A DNA stretch of 64,000 bases from Roseicyclus sp. GTDB lineage: Bacteria > Pseudomonadota > Alphaproteobacteria > Rhodobacterales > Rhodobacteraceae. Below the pieces are notes generated by a model. That model saw only the letters and a list, made by a program, of their open reading frames with translations. It did not search any database and was not told the origin of the DNA. The first letter of the stretch is position 1. Every line of letters starts with the position of its first letter. Shown piece after piece: positions 12,011-21,699 of the stretch. The position numbers and the translations under genes are program-made. The DNA lies in NCBI GenBank assembly GCA_018401055.1, contig JAGYLB010000110.1, forward strand, positions 62,001 to 126,000. Reading direction: 5' to 3'.

Positions 12011-12340
12011 GTGGGGCTGATGTTCCAAGACACGGCGCCGTTTCCGCATCTGTCGGTCGGCGAAAACCTCGCCTTCGGGCTGGCTTCATCGGTCCGGAGG
12101 CGCGCGGCGGTTAAGGCGGCGCTCGCGCGTCGCACTCATGCGCATGCTTCTGGCCGAGCCGCGCGCCCTATTGTTCGATGAACCCTTTTCCAAGCTCGAC
12201 GGCGCCCTGCGCGATGACCTGCGGGCCTTTACCTTCGGGCATATCCGCAACCGCGGCATTCCGGCGCTGATGGTCATCCACGACCCCGCCGACGCAAGCA
12301 CAGCCTCCGGCACGCTCATCGATCTTGGGCAGCCGGATGC
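12011..12340 (+). pseudogene. ABC transporter ATPase remnant (YnjD/ThiQ-like) with internal deletion
   Basis: Two pieces of an ABC ATPase lie in different frames. The first (12011-12115) has the Q-loop segment GLMFQDTAPFPHLSVGENLA. The second (from 12138) has Walker B/D-loop LLFDEPFSKLDGALRDDL and the switch histidine region ALMVIHDPADA. Walker A and the signature (LSGGQ) region are absent, and the joint removes about 30 residues out of frame. A simple indel cannot repair this, so it is a true remnant. The best match in memory is the YnjD-like or thiamine-type importer ATPase. Confidence 0.6.
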
Positions 12341-12605
12341 CGGGTTACGACCCCGCCGCCGCTGCGCCATGATGCGTGCCATGGCATGCGCCGCAGCGCC
12401 GCTACACCCCGGTTCCGTTTCGATTGCCATGCCAGCCGGGTGCGCCGGCCAAGCGTCGGGCATATGCTGCGCTTTGGGTCCTGCCCGACGGTCTGATGAC
12501 TGGAGGCGTTCCAACCACGTTCCCAAGCTGTGTTGCATTACCGTCTACACGCAGCCGTACAAAACTGTAGGTTGCGACAGTCCCACCATCGAAATGGCCG
12601 GTTGC

Positions 12606-13633
12606 ATGCACGATTTTTATTCCGACACACAGTCCCGACCGACCCGCGCAATGCGGGAGGCCGCCCTCGATACCCCCCTCGGGGACGAACGGCACGACGC
12701 AGACCCGTCAACGCTGGATTTGTGCGCGCGCGTCGCCGGCATGCTTGGCATGGAAGCAGCTGTTTTCCTGCCCTCGGGTACGATGTGCAACGAGATCGCG
12801 ATCGCAGTTCACACCAGCCCGGGTGACGAGGTGATTTGCACCCGTGAAAGCCACATCATCTTCGCCGAAAGCGGCGGGCTGACCGCGCTTTCAGGCGTGA
12901 TGATGCACCCGATCGACGGCGAACGGGAATGTTGACGCAAGAACAACTTGCCGGTGCGATCCGCCCACGGTCGGCCCATGCCCCGCGCAGCCGCCTTCTG
13001 GTGGCCGAGCAGACCGCAAACCTTGCAGGCGGTGCGATCTGGCCGTTGGACCAGTTGAATGCCGTCGCCTCGGCTGCAAAAGCGGCGGGGCTTGCGACCC
13101 ATCTGGATGGGGCACGGCTTTTGAATGCTCAGGTCGCGACCGGAGTACCCGCAGCCGAATATGCGCGCGGGTTCGACAGTGCGTGGATCGCCTTCACAAA
13201 GGGGCTCGGCTGCCCGGTCGGGGCGGTGCTCGCGGGCTCGGGCGACTTCGTGGAAAAGGCGTGGCTTCTCAAACGGCGTTGGGGCGGTGCCATGCGCCAG
13301 ACCGGCGTTTTGACCGCCATGTGTCTTTACGCGCTGGATCACCACGTCGACCGTCTGGCACAGGATCATGCTCTTGCGAAATCCATAGCCGCGCGCCTTT
13401 CGGACCTGCCGATCATAGCCCGCGTGATGCCGGTCGAAACGAACATCGTGATTGCCGATCTTGACCAACAGGCGCCCGACGCGCGTGAAACATCCCGGCG
13501 TTTGCGGGAAAAGAACGTGACAGTGACCGTCGTCGGCCACAGGCGCATCCGCATGGTGACACATCTCGATGTCGGCCCCGTGGACGCGGACGCCCTGATA
13601 TCGGCATTGGGCGCGATCACGCGGAGCAGTTGA
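12606..13633 (+). CDS. Low-specificity threonine aldolase family, frameshifted
   Basis: A PLP enzyme that cleaves L-threonine or L-allo-threonine (or related beta-hydroxy amino acids) to glycine and an aldehyde. The N-terminal part from ATG 12606 has the FLPSGTMCNEIAI motif. The C-terminal part holds HLDGARLLNA (Asp and Arg contacts to PLP) and the Schiff-base lysine in WIAFTKGLGCPVG. The frame breaks once at 12925, where the conserved GERGMLT segment would be restored by one G in a GGG run. The corrected length, about 342 residues, is normal for the family. Confidence 0.85.
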
Positions 13634-13946
13634 GCAAACCAACAGTTTCTGCGCAAGGCAAGCTGCCGAGCCGGGAGACGGCGACCGGGCGCTTTCGCAT
13701 GAAGCTGGGCCTGCAGTTTCGTTCCGGTGAACGGCCGCTGTCCGGCCCCCAGCGACGATGTTCGCCGCTCTGCCGGTCTCGGCCGATGATGGTGAAATTC
13801 TCCTTCTGGTCAGACCACGGCGTCTGGGCGTCGATGATGGCGGTCTTGCAAAGTATAGGGTCACCGCTGCGGACGATGCGGGCTTCCATGTCTTGCGGCG
13901 TTATTTCGGGATGTCCCTTCGGGCCGGGCGTGTCATTTCGCGCCAA
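13617..13946 (-). pseudogene. Fragment of an unrecognised gene
   Basis: The frame opens with a TTG and reads MARNDTPGPKGHPEITPQDM, then CKTAIIDAQTPWSDQKENF. This looks like a real protein N-terminus, but I cannot assign it with confidence; a cupin-type protein is a guess. After about residue 60 the translation turns arginine-rich and unlike a protein, and it runs antiparallel into the 3' end of the threonine aldolase. It is probably truncated. It follows the secreted protein gene closely. Confidence 0.3.
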
Positions 13947-14437
13947 TGATGACAGGGGCCAGCGTGGTCATGGCATGGACCCCGTTGCGTCTGCGCGGTG
14001 TCGACATCGCTCGCGATCGAGCGGATCGTCAGAATGTCGCCATCGAGCAACAAGATCGTCGTGCTGCCGGTCGTCACGCCCGCGTAGGCCGTAACCCAGC
14101 CGACCGCGCGACCCAGCGAGGTCAGGTCCAGCTCGCAAGTCGGGTCGCGCGCCAGGCACAGGGCGCGCATGTCCTCGGCGCGGGTCTGCCCGCTGCGGAT
14201 CCGGTCCTCCGTCCCGTCGGTCTGGCGGCCGATGAGGATGTCAATGGCGGTCAAGCCGCTGCAATCCGTGCAGGCAATCGTCAGCCGGTCGGGATCGTTC
14301 TGGATGGCGACGAAAGTGCCGCCCCGATAGCCCGTAACATCGACCGAAAGGCGGGTGAGGTCGGGCGCGGCGAAACCATCGGCCGAGGCGAGACCCGGCA
14401 GCAGGATGCATGCCATGGCAGAGATCACATGTTTCAT
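13933..14437 (-). CDS. Secreted hypothetical protein with Cys-x-x-Cys, frameshifted near C-terminus
   Basis: A protein of about 168 residues. Residues 1-20 (MKHVISAMACILLPGLASAD) form a clear signal peptide, so it is exported to the periplasm. A CTDCSG motif lies near residue 57, and CLARDPTCELDL supplies two more cysteines. The open frame runs on to 13901. However, the sequence MTTLAPVIIGAK followed by a stop at 13933 in another frame looks like the natural end, implying one indel near 13975. I do not recognise the family. Confidence 0.45.
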
Positions 14438-14894
14438 GAACTACCCCCGTGAATGAGGACCTGTTTCCAGATCGCGATCCCGTCCCGCAGTGCGCATTCC
14501 CGACCCAGACCCTAGAGACTGTTGATTTGCAGACAGAAATGCGCCGGGCTGTTACCAAGACTTAAGCCACTGTTGAATATGGATTTCGGTTCATGCTGGG
14601 GTCAAGTGCTCTGCCTCCTGCGAGCTGGGCCGTTTGAAGCTGCAGTTTTGGGCGTGGCCTTCTTGACCGAGAGAGGAGCGCAATCGCATGCAAGCACCGT
14701 AGAAGAATTGCCCCTCTCGGAGGTAGCAGCAGATGGGCCGTGGTTCACCTGCCCTCAACGTGCCAAGCTGCTGGCCAAGTCCGACCTCGCACGCACGCGG
14801 CTGACGTCCCGGGGCGTGGTGGGGCTGTCGGTGGCCATCGGGTTTCTCGATAGGGTCGGGTTGCGACACCAACCTGAACCAAGGACGACACGCG
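14438..14894. other. Gene-poor stretch before an IS256 remnant
   Basis: No convincing gene. A plus-strand frame begins at 14522, but its translation shows no family features. The stretch sits between mobile-element debris and is probably scar sequence. Confidence 0.35.
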
Positions 14895-15031
14895 ATGACC
14901 AAACCCATGATGGACCTTCGCGCGCTGATGGAGAAGAGCGCCGATGCCGGTCTTTGCGAAGACAGCAGATGGATCGACCGGTCAGGACTTGTATGCAGAG
15001 TTGCCTGTGACGCGGCACATTTGGGAGATTG
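14895..15031 (+). mobile_element. IS256-family transposase N-terminal remnant
   Basis: The translation from ATG 14895 reads MTKPMMDLRALMEKSADAG, the typical start of IS256/Mutator-type transposases. It then departs from the family (LREMIGF is expected next) and stops within about 45 residues. The remainder of the element is absent; the pca promoter region follows directly. Confidence 0.55.
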
Positions 15032-15033
15032 CT

Positions 15034-15055
15034 AAAAGCTATAAACATGGCTTAT
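15034..15055. promoter_or_regulatory. GntR-type operator candidate upstream of pcaHG
   Basis: AAAAGCTA, six bases (TAAACA), then TGGCTTAT: an imperfect inverted repeat with the same half-sites and spacing as the sites at 23974, 24531 and 33757. It lies about 80 bases upstream of the pcaH start. Confidence 0.55.
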
Positions 15056-15135
15056 AATGTCGACACATAACTCGCCGAGTGCTCTTCTAGAGAAAACGCA
15101 GGTTGGCCGTCCATTTCAACAAAGGACCCAAAGGC

Positions 15136-15849
15136 ATGCGAAACAACACGCTGACCCGCACTTATGACCCCTGGCCCGATGGGGTCCAGCCCAGCGTTCC
15201 GATCGAGGGCTACACCAACACCTGGACCCATACGCCGTCTCAGGCAGCCTTCAGGCGGCCGGTCACACGCACGGAGGCGACGGGCCCTGCGGACCTGTGG
15301 CGCAAGCTGGCTTGCGGCGACAGCAATCTGGCGAAAACCGCGACCGGCAAACAGGCGCAGGGTCTTCTGATGCGGGTGGCGGGCCGCATCCTCGATGAAG
15401 ATGGCTGCCCGATCCCGAACGCGGTGGTCGAGTTGTGGCAGGCCAATGCCGCCGGGCGCTATGCCCATGCGATGGACCACCGCGAGGCACCGCTCGACCC
15501 GAATTTCCTTGGCCATGGCCGTGTCAGGTCGGATGAAAACGGGGCTTATTCCTTTCTTACAATCAAGCCCGGTGCCTATCCGGTTCCGGTCAAGGACACG
15601 TGGTGGCGCCCGCCGCACATCCATTTCTCGGTGCTGGGCCCAAGCTCGCTGTCGCGGCTGGTGACGCAGATGTATTTCCCCGGCGATCCGCTGAACGACT
15701 GGGACCGCATCTTGCAATCCGTGGGCGACCCGGCGGCGCGTCAGCGACTGATCGCAACACAGCTTCACCCGGCCGAGGTCGGGGACGACCACCTTGGCTT
15801 TCAGCACGACATCGTCTTGCGCGGGCGCCAGGCGACACCGGAGGCATGA
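15136..15849 (+). CDS. pcaH: Protocatechuate 3,4-dioxygenase beta subunit
   Basis: The beta subunit carries the catalytic Fe(III) of intradiol ring cleavage of protocatechuate to 3-carboxy-cis,cis-muconate. The iron ligands are visible: Tyr in AAGRYAHAMDH, Tyr in KPGAYPVP, and the two His of WWRPPHIHFS. The length (237 residues) and an N-terminal region beginning RTYDPWPDGVQPS fit PcaH. Start ATG 15136 has AAGG just upstream. The 3' end overlaps pcaG (ATGATG), showing translational coupling. A putative GntR operator precedes it. The substrate could be a protocatechuate analogue, as ring-cleavage specificity cannot be read from the sequence. Confidence 0.9.
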   Translation: MRNNTLTRTYDPWPDGVQPSVPIEGYTNTWTHTPSQAAFRRPVTRTEATGPADLWRKLACGDSNLAKTATGKQAQGLLMRVAGRILDEDGCPIPNAVVELWQANAAGRYAHAMDHREAPLDPNFLGHGRVRSDENGAYSFLTIKPGAYPVPVKDTWWRPPHIHFSVLGPSSLSRLVTQMYFPGDPLNDWDRILQSVGDPAARQRLIATQLHPAEVGDDHLGFQHDIVLRGRQATPEA

Positions 15850-16466
15850 TGGAGCAGCTACAGCACACGCGCCGGTTTCCGCTCTCGCAGCACACCATCG
15901 GCCCGTTCTTCCCGGCCGACTACTTTCAGCCCGGCGACAACGACCTGACCCGGATCACGGCCACCGCAGCACCCACCACCAAGGGCTCGGCCTTCACCCT
16001 GACCGGAACCGTGATGAAGGAAGGCCGCGAACCCGTGGCCAATGCCATTCTCGAGTTATGGCAGGCCGATGCGGCGGGCCGGTTCCGCCATCCCGAAGAC
16101 CCCGAGGCTGACAAGGCAGACCCCGATTTCCTGGGTTGGGGCCGCGCCTGGTCGACCGACGACGGCGCCTTTGCCTTTCACTCGATCCGCCCCGGCGGCT
16201 ACGCGGAAAACGGCCAATGCCGCGCGCCGCACCTCAACATCATCGTCATGGGCATCGGCCTGATGCGGATCGCGGAAACCACACTGTTCTTTCCGGATTT
16301 CCCGGAGGAAAACGCTCAGGATCCGCTTCTGTCGATGCTGCCCGAGGACCTGCGCCACATGCTGGTCATGCGGGAAAATGGCATGCTGGATGGCGTGCGA
16401 TCCTACGGTTTCGACATTCTTCTGCGTGGCAAGAGGGGCGAAGAAACGCCCTTCTTCGAGACATGA
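15846..16466 (+). CDS. pcaG: Protocatechuate 3,4-dioxygenase alpha subunit
   Basis: The non-catalytic partner of PcaH, 206 residues. It shares the intradiol fold (ILELWQADAAGRFRHPED; APHLNIIVMGIGL) but lacks the Tyr/His iron ligands, as expected for alpha subunits. It retains the family start SQHTIGPFFPADYF. The start overlaps the pcaH stop in an ATGATG arrangement. Together the two subunits form the (alpha-beta-Fe) oligomer that opens the aromatic ring in the cytoplasm. Confidence 0.9.
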   Translation: MMEQLQHTRRFPLSQHTIGPFFPADYFQPGDNDLTRITATAAPTTKGSAFTLTGTVMKEGREPVANAILELWQADAAGRFRHPEDPEADKADPDFLGWGRAWSTDDGAFAFHSIRPGGYAENGQCRAPHLNIIVMGIGLMRIAETTLFFPDFPEENAQDPLLSMLPEDLRHMLVMRENGMLDGVRSYGFDILLRGKRGEETPFFET

Positions 16467-16480
16467 CCGGCGCGACGGCC

Positions 16481-17462
16481 CTACCCGCCTGTCGCCTGCC
16501 CTTGCAGTGCCAGGCTGTGCAGCCGCGTCAGCCCATAGATGCCGTCCATCGTCGGCGTGGGAACATCCAGTTTGCGCGCAAGTTCGATCAGCGCCCCCAG
16601 AATGGGCTCCAGTTCCAGGGTGCGCCCCGCTTCCGCATCCTGGAGCATCGACGTGCGGAAGGCGCCCAGTTTGCGCGTGGTCGCGATCCGGCCATCGATA
16701 TCATCGAAGCCGGTCAGACCGATCCGTTCGCCCAAGGCAGACATCTCGCGCATCATGGTGATGGCCAGGCCACGCACTCCGGCATCCTCCAGCATCTGCG
16801 ACAGGTCCGCTCGCGACAGAACGGACAGGGGGTTCATGTTCGAATTGCCCCAAAGCTTCCCCCAGACATTATGGTGGATAGCCTCGGAGGCGATGGCCGG
16901 AACCCGGCCGCGTGCAAGCTGCGCCGCGATGCTTAGCCGCTTGGTCACCCCGGCCAGCATCGCCCAAGAGCACCTCGTTGGCGGCCACAAGACGGATGCT
17001 GCCCGGCGCTTCCACAAGGCTCGCCGCGTGGACCACGGCCCCCACGACCCGGTCGGCTGGCATCAGGCGCGACAACACACCGCCGGGATCCGTCGCCTCC
17101 AGATGCAGACCCTGTGCCGGTCCGCCAAATGCCTCGAAGAACCACCACGGCAGACCGTTGATCGCAGCGACGACCGTTGTCTGCGGACCCAGTGCGGCCG
17201 CGATCACGGGCGCAAGCGCGGGCAGATCATGGGCCTTCAGCCCCAAGAGCAGGACATCGGCATCGCGCAGATCGGCCGGATCATCGGTGGCGCGCACCGC
17301 GAAGCGCCGGGAGGAGGCGCCATCGACAAGACCAAGACCTTTCGCCTTGAGGGCCGCCAACGTGGCCCCGCGCGCCAGAACCACGGCTTCGGCCCCTCCG
17401 TCGATGAAGCCAGCGGTCAGCCAGCCCCCGATCGCACCCGCGCCGATGACAGCCAGTTTCAT
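16481..17462 (-). CDS. Ketopantoate reductase (ApbA/PanE)-family oxidoreductase, frameshifted
   Basis: An NAD(P)-dependent 2-oxoacid reductase of about 327 residues. The start KLAVIGAGAIGGWLTAGF is a Rossmann GxGxxG motif, and the C-terminal half carries NVWGKLWGNSNMNPLSVL with the family's conserved Lys and Asn. One frame break lies near 16960. It runs convergent to pcaG, leaving 14 bases between stops, and is divergent from the hydrolase at 17534. Homologues often sit in aromatic-degradation loci rather than pantothenate loci, so the substrate is probably a catabolic oxo-acid; this is inference. Confidence 0.75.
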
Positions 17463-17533
17463 GTCCGTTCTCCTTTTCGGCCCGTTCAGATGGGAAACTG
17501 GCGCTACCTTGGCCCAGATTGCAGAATTGCACC

Positions 17534-18361
17534 ATGACATCCAACTTGGCCGATCACTCATCCCTCACCCACGGCGTATCAAGGCGTGTGACACGCGATG
17601 GCGCCAGGATTGCCTACCGGGTTTTCGGCGACGGCCCCGCTGTCGTTCTAATTCCGTCGCTGGGCCGCGGGACCGAGGATTTCGACCCCCTTGTATCCGA
17701 TTTCATGCAGGCGGGCCTGCGCCTGATCCTGCCGGAGCCGCGCGGCATCAACGGCTCCACGCCGCTGCATGACAGCGACACGCTGCATGACATGGCCGCC
17801 GATATCGCCGCCATCCTCGAAGCCGAGGCCGCCGTCCCGGCCGTTGTGGTGGGACATGCCGCAGGCAATTGGGTGGCGCGCGTGCTGGCTCATGACCGGC
17901 CTGACCTGACACGCGCCGTGGCGCTCGTGGCCGCGATCGTGACCAATACCGTGCCCGAGCATGTCAGTGCGTCCATCTCGGCCAGTTTCGACATGTCGCT
18001 GCGCCCGGACGAGCGGCTAGCCCATCTTCAACGGGTCTATTTCGCGCCCGGCGCCGATGCCACGGTCTGGCTGGATGGCTGGTGGCCCGAGGTCTCGGCC
18101 GCCCAGCGCCGCGCGGCGCGGCAGACCCACGACAAGTCCTGGCTGCGCGTCGCCGACCGGCACCCAACGCTCTATCTGGGCGCGCAAGATGACGCGATCT
18201 CGCCGCCGCCCGATCTGAGCGCGTTGCAAGATGCGATCGGACCGTACGCGACCCTGGCCGTCATCGGGAACGCCGGCCACGCGCTTCTGCCCGAGCAACC
18301 GAAGGCCGTTGCGCGGGAATTGGCGGGCTGGATCGCCAGCCTTCCGCCCCTTGACGGGTGA
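17534..18361 (+). CDS. Alpha/beta hydrolase-fold protein lacking the nucleophile serine
   Basis: A 275-residue alpha/beta-hydrolase fold: oxyanion region VVLIPSLGRGTEDF, nucleophile elbow VVVGHAAGNWVAR, and late histidine GNAGHALLPEQP. The elbow reads G-H-A-A-G where G-x-S-x-G is expected, so Ala occupies the catalytic Ser position. Similar elbows occur in a subset of proteobacterial homologues, to my recollection, so this need not be a mutation. Such a protein may be a non-hydrolytic lyase or binding protein. ATG 17534 is preferred to TTG 17519. It lies between pca genes and the thiolase, with which it converges. Confidence 0.75.
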   Translation: MTSNLADHSSLTHGVSRRVTRDGARIAYRVFGDGPAVVLIPSLGRGTEDFDPLVSDFMQAGLRLILPEPRGINGSTPLHDSDTLHDMAADIAAILEAEAAVPAVVVGHAAGNWVARVLAHDRPDLTRAVALVAAIVTNTVPEHVSASISASFDMSLRPDERLAHLQRVYFAPGADATVWLDGWWPEVSAAQRRAARQTHDKSWLRVADRHPTLYLGAQDDAISPPPDLSALQDAIGPYATLAVIGNAGHALLPEQPKAVARELAGWIASLPPLDG

Positions 18362-18369
18362 TCACCGCC

Positions 18370-19568
18370 TCAGACCGCCTCAACGGCCAGCGCGATGCCC
18401 TGACCGACGCCGACGCACATGGTCGAGCGCGCGCCGTCCGCCCCTCGCCTGCAGCTCCAGCGCCGCCGTGCCTACGATCCGCGCGCCCGACATGCCCAGA
18501 GGATGGCCCAGCGCGATGGCGCCCCCGTTGGGGTTCACGCGCGGGTCATCGTCGGCGATGCCCAGCGCGCGCAAGCTGGCAAGTCCTTGGCTGGCAAAGG
18601 CCTCGTTCAGTTCGATCACGTCGAAGTCTTCTTGCGCCAGCCCCAGCCGCGCCATCAGCTTGTGGCTCGCGGGCACCGGCCCGATGCCCATCACGCGCGG
18701 CGCGACCCCTGCCGTCGCGCCGCCCAGAATGCGGGCGATGGGCGTCAGGCCATGGGCCTTCACCGCCGCCTCGGAGGCGAGGATCAGCGCCGCCGCGCCG
18801 TCGTTGACGCCCGAGGCATTGCCCGCCGTCACCGACCCGCCGGGGCGGAAGGGTGCGGGCAGCTTCGCCAGCATCTCGGGCGTGGTATCGGGGCGCGGGT
18901 GCTCGTCGGTGTCGACGATGACGGGATCGCCCTTGCGGCGGGAATGCGCACCGGCGTGATCTCTTGCGCCAGCCTGCCGCTGGCCATCGCCGCGCCTGCC
19001 TTCTGTTGCGACCGCAGCGCGAAAGCATCCTGATCGGCGCGACTGATCTTGTGATCTTCGGCCACGTTTTCCGCCGTCTCGGGCATGCTGTCGACACCGT
19101 AGCGCGCCCGCATCACCGGGTTGACGAAGCGCCAGCCAATGGTCGTGTCCTCGATCGCGGCCGCCCGCGAGAATGCGCTCTCGGCCTTGGGTATGACGAA
19201 GGGCGCGCGCGACATGCTCTCGACGCCCCCGGCGATCATCAGATCGGCCTCGCCCGACCGGATGGCGCGGGCCGCGGTCATCACCGCATCCATCCCCGAG
19301 CCGCACAGCCGGTTGATCGTCGTCCCCGGCACCGTCTCGGGCAGGCCCGCCAGAGCAAGGACATGCGCGCGACATTGCGGTTGTCCTCGCCCGCCTGATT
19401 GGCGCAGCCAAGGATCACCTCGTCCAGCGCCGCCCAATCCAGATCATGGCGCGCCATGAGCGCCATGATCGGCACCGCCCCCAGATCGTCGGGCCGAACC
19501 GACGACAGCGCGCCGCCGTAGCGCCCGATGGGGGTGCGGGTGTAGGCGCAGATATGGACGTCACGCAT
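18370..19568 (-). CDS. Acetyl-CoA acyltransferase (beta-ketoadipyl-CoA thiolase type), frameshifted
   Basis: A thiolase that splits a 3-oxoacyl-CoA with CoA. All catalytic residues are readable: acyl-accepting Cys in [13 protein letters not shown], His in [12 protein letters not shown], and C-terminal Cys in TMCVGVGQG. It starts [20 protein letters not shown], as in PcaF/PaaJ. Frame breaks near 19345, 18945 and 18435 split it over three frames. Its start overlaps the end of the upstream hydratase/dehydrogenase gene, so these belong to one operon with the acyl-CoA dehydrogenases. It would complete a beta-oxidation-like spiral releasing acetyl- or succinyl-CoA. Confidence 0.85.
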
Positions 19569-21699
19569 CGCCGGATTTCCTTTGCTCGATCTCGGCCCGC
19601 GCGGCCCTGAAGGGGGCGAGCATATCTTCCACCGCGCCGGGCAGATGGCCCTTGCCCACGGCTTGCGCGACGGCCTCGCCCATGCCAGCAATCCGGGCGG
19701 GCGGCTGCCCCGAGGCCCAGCAGAGCGGTCCGCCCGTCCATCGCGGAAAGCCGTAGCCATGCACCAGCGTCACGTCGATGTCACCGGGCCGCTGCGCCAC
19801 TCCTTCGGCGAGAACCAGCGCGGCCTCGTTCACGATCGCGCCCAATAGCCTGTCCTCGATCTCTCGCGGCGTGAAGGACCGCGGCACGATGCCCTTGGCG
19901 GCCCGCGCCTCGGCCAGAATGCCCGCCACGACATCCGACGGCTGCGCCCGGCCTGCGCTGTAATCGTAATAGCCGCCGCCCGTCTTGCGCCCAAAGCGCC
20001 CTGCCTCGCACAGCCGGTCGGGGATATCGACATAGCGGGTCCGGGGATCGCGCGTCGCGGCCTGCCGCTTGCGCATCATCCACGCGATATCAAGGCCGGA
20101 CATGTCGCCCACCGCAAAGGGGCCCATGGCAAAGCCGAAGCCGGTCGCGGCGCTGTCCACGGCTTCAGGGCTTGCCCCCTCCTCGAGCAGGAATTCGGCG
20201 TGGCGCCGATAGGCGGCATAGATCCGGTTTCCGATGAACCCCTCGGCCACGCGGGCGACGACCGCCTGCTTGCCCAGACGCTTTGCGACCGCCAGCGCGG
20301 TGGCGAGCGCGCGGTCGGAGCTGTGCTGCGCCCGAACCACCTCGAGCAGCGGCATGACATCGGCGGGGCTGAAGAAATGCAGCCCCACCACGTCGCTGCG
20401 GCGTCGGGTGGCGGCGGCCATGTCGTCGATGTCGAGATACGAGGTGTTGGTCGCGAGGATCGCACCGGGTTTCACGATATCGTCCAGCGCGGCAAAGAGC
20501 GCCTGTTTCACGCCCATGTCCTCGAACACGGCCTCGATCACCAGATCGCAATCGGCCAGATCGCCCATGCGGTCGCTGGCCGTCAGCAAGGCCTTGCGGC
20601 GGGCAGCGGCACCGGCCTCCAGCCGCCCTTTGGCGACGCTTGTCCTCCAGCGCCTGCACGACGGCGCTCGCAGCCTTGTCGCGGGCGGGTCCGTCGCGTT
20701 CGACCAGCGTGACGGGCAGCCCAGCGGCCAGCAACGCGCGGCAGATCCCTGCCCCATCGTGCCCCCGCCCACCAGACCCACCCGCGCGACCGCGGCAGGC
20801 GCGGCATCCAGCCCGTCGATCCGGGCGGCAGCGCGTTCGGCAAAGAACAGATGGCGCAGCGCAAAGGCCTCGTCCTGCGGCCTGAGTTTCTGGAACGCGG
20901 CGCGCTCGGCCAACAGCGCTTCTTGCGCGCCAGCAGCTCGGCCGAGAGCTTCACCAGCCGGATCGCCTCGGCCACGTTCGGGCGGCCCTTGCCCCGGCGC
21001 AGCGCGGCGGCCTCCAGCCGCTTGCAGGGCGTCGGGATCGGCCATCGGCACGGGCAGGTCGCGGAGCCGCCGCTTCACCGGCGCGGCCCGGATCGCGGCG
21101 CGGGCGGCGGCGATCAGGGCATCCGCCCCGTCGTCCTTTGCTATTGCATCTATCACGCCGAGCCCCAGCGCCTCGGGGGCCGCCACCCGCCGCCCGGAAC
21201 AGACCAGCGACATCGCCTCCGCCACGCCGGTCAGCCGCGGCAGGCGTTGCGTGCCGCCCCGCCCGGGGACCATGCCCAGCGTCACCTCGGGCAGGCCCAT
21301 CACCGCATCCGGTGCGGCGATGCGCAAGTCACACCCCAGCGCCAGCTCGAACCCGCCCCCCAGCGCCGCCCCGTGGATCGCGGCACAGACGACATGCGGG
21401 CTGTCCTCGATCGCAGCGATCACCTGCGGCAGTTCGGGGGCGGCCAGCGGCGCGCCGAATTCGCGGATGTCGGAACCCGCGATGAAGCTGCGCCCCGCCC
21501 CGAGGATCACGATCCCCTCGATGGCGTGGCGCGCGGCCTCGGCCAGACCGGACAAGAGCCCCGCGCGCACGGCGGTCGAGCCTGCGTTTACCGGCGGATT
21601 GTCGATGGTGAGAATGCCCAAACCATCGCGGACATCGAAGCGGACAACGGGATGGTCGGAGGTTTCGCTGGTGTCGGGGATCATGGAAAGGCTCTTCAT
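19561..21699 (-). CDS. Bifunctional enoyl-CoA hydratase/3-hydroxyacyl-CoA dehydrogenase
   Basis: A 712-residue FadB/FadJ-like fusion. The N-terminal crotonase domain (residues about 20-200) has the oxyanion HGAALGGGFELALGCD and both catalytic Glu (GGGFE and GLPEV). The C-terminal dehydrogenase has VGLVGGGTMGQG (NAD site), the His-containing VVGLHFFSPADVMPLLE, and a second 3HCDH domain. The frame stays open, but two stretches (residues about 227-255 and 310-345) are garbled. Correct-looking sequence there lies in another frame (LLAAGLPVTLVERDGPARDK near 20715), so pairs of compensating indels are present. Start ATG 21699 overlaps the stop of the upstream dehydrogenase. Confidence 0.88.
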   Translation of the reverse strand: MKSLSMIPDTSETSDHPVVRFDVRDGLGILTIDNPPVNAGSTAVRAGLLSGLAEAARHAIEGIVILGAGRSFIAGSDIREFGAPLAAPELPQVIAAIEDSPHVVCAAIHGAALGGGFELALGCDLRIAAPDAVMGLPEVTLGMVPGRGGTQRLPRLTGVAEAMSLVCSGRRVAAPEALGLGVIDAIAKDDGADALIAAARAAIRAAPVKRRLRDLPVPMADPDALQAAGGRRAAPGQGPPERGRGDPAGEALGRAAGAQEALLAERAAFQKLRPQDEAFALRHLFFAERAAARIDGLDAAPAAVARVGLVGGGTMGQGSAARCWPLGCPSRWSNATDPPATRLRAPSCRRWRTSVAKGRLEAGAAARRKALLTASDRMGDLADCDLVIEAVFEDMGVKQALFAALDDIVKPGAILATNTSYLDIDDMAAATRRRSDVVGLHFFSPADVMPLLEVVRAQHSSDRALATALAVAKRLGKQAVVARVAEGFIGNRIYAAYRRHAEFLLEEGASPEAVDSAATGFGFAMGPFAVGDMSGLDIAWMMRKRQAATRDPRTRYVDIPDRLCEAGRFGRKTGGGYYDYSAGRAQPSDVVAGILAEARAAKGIVPRSFTPREIEDRLLGAIVNEAALVLAEGVAQRPGDIDVTLVHGYGFPRWTGGPLCWASGQPPARIAGMGEAVAQAVGKGHLPGAVEDMLAPFRAARAEIEQRKSGDA

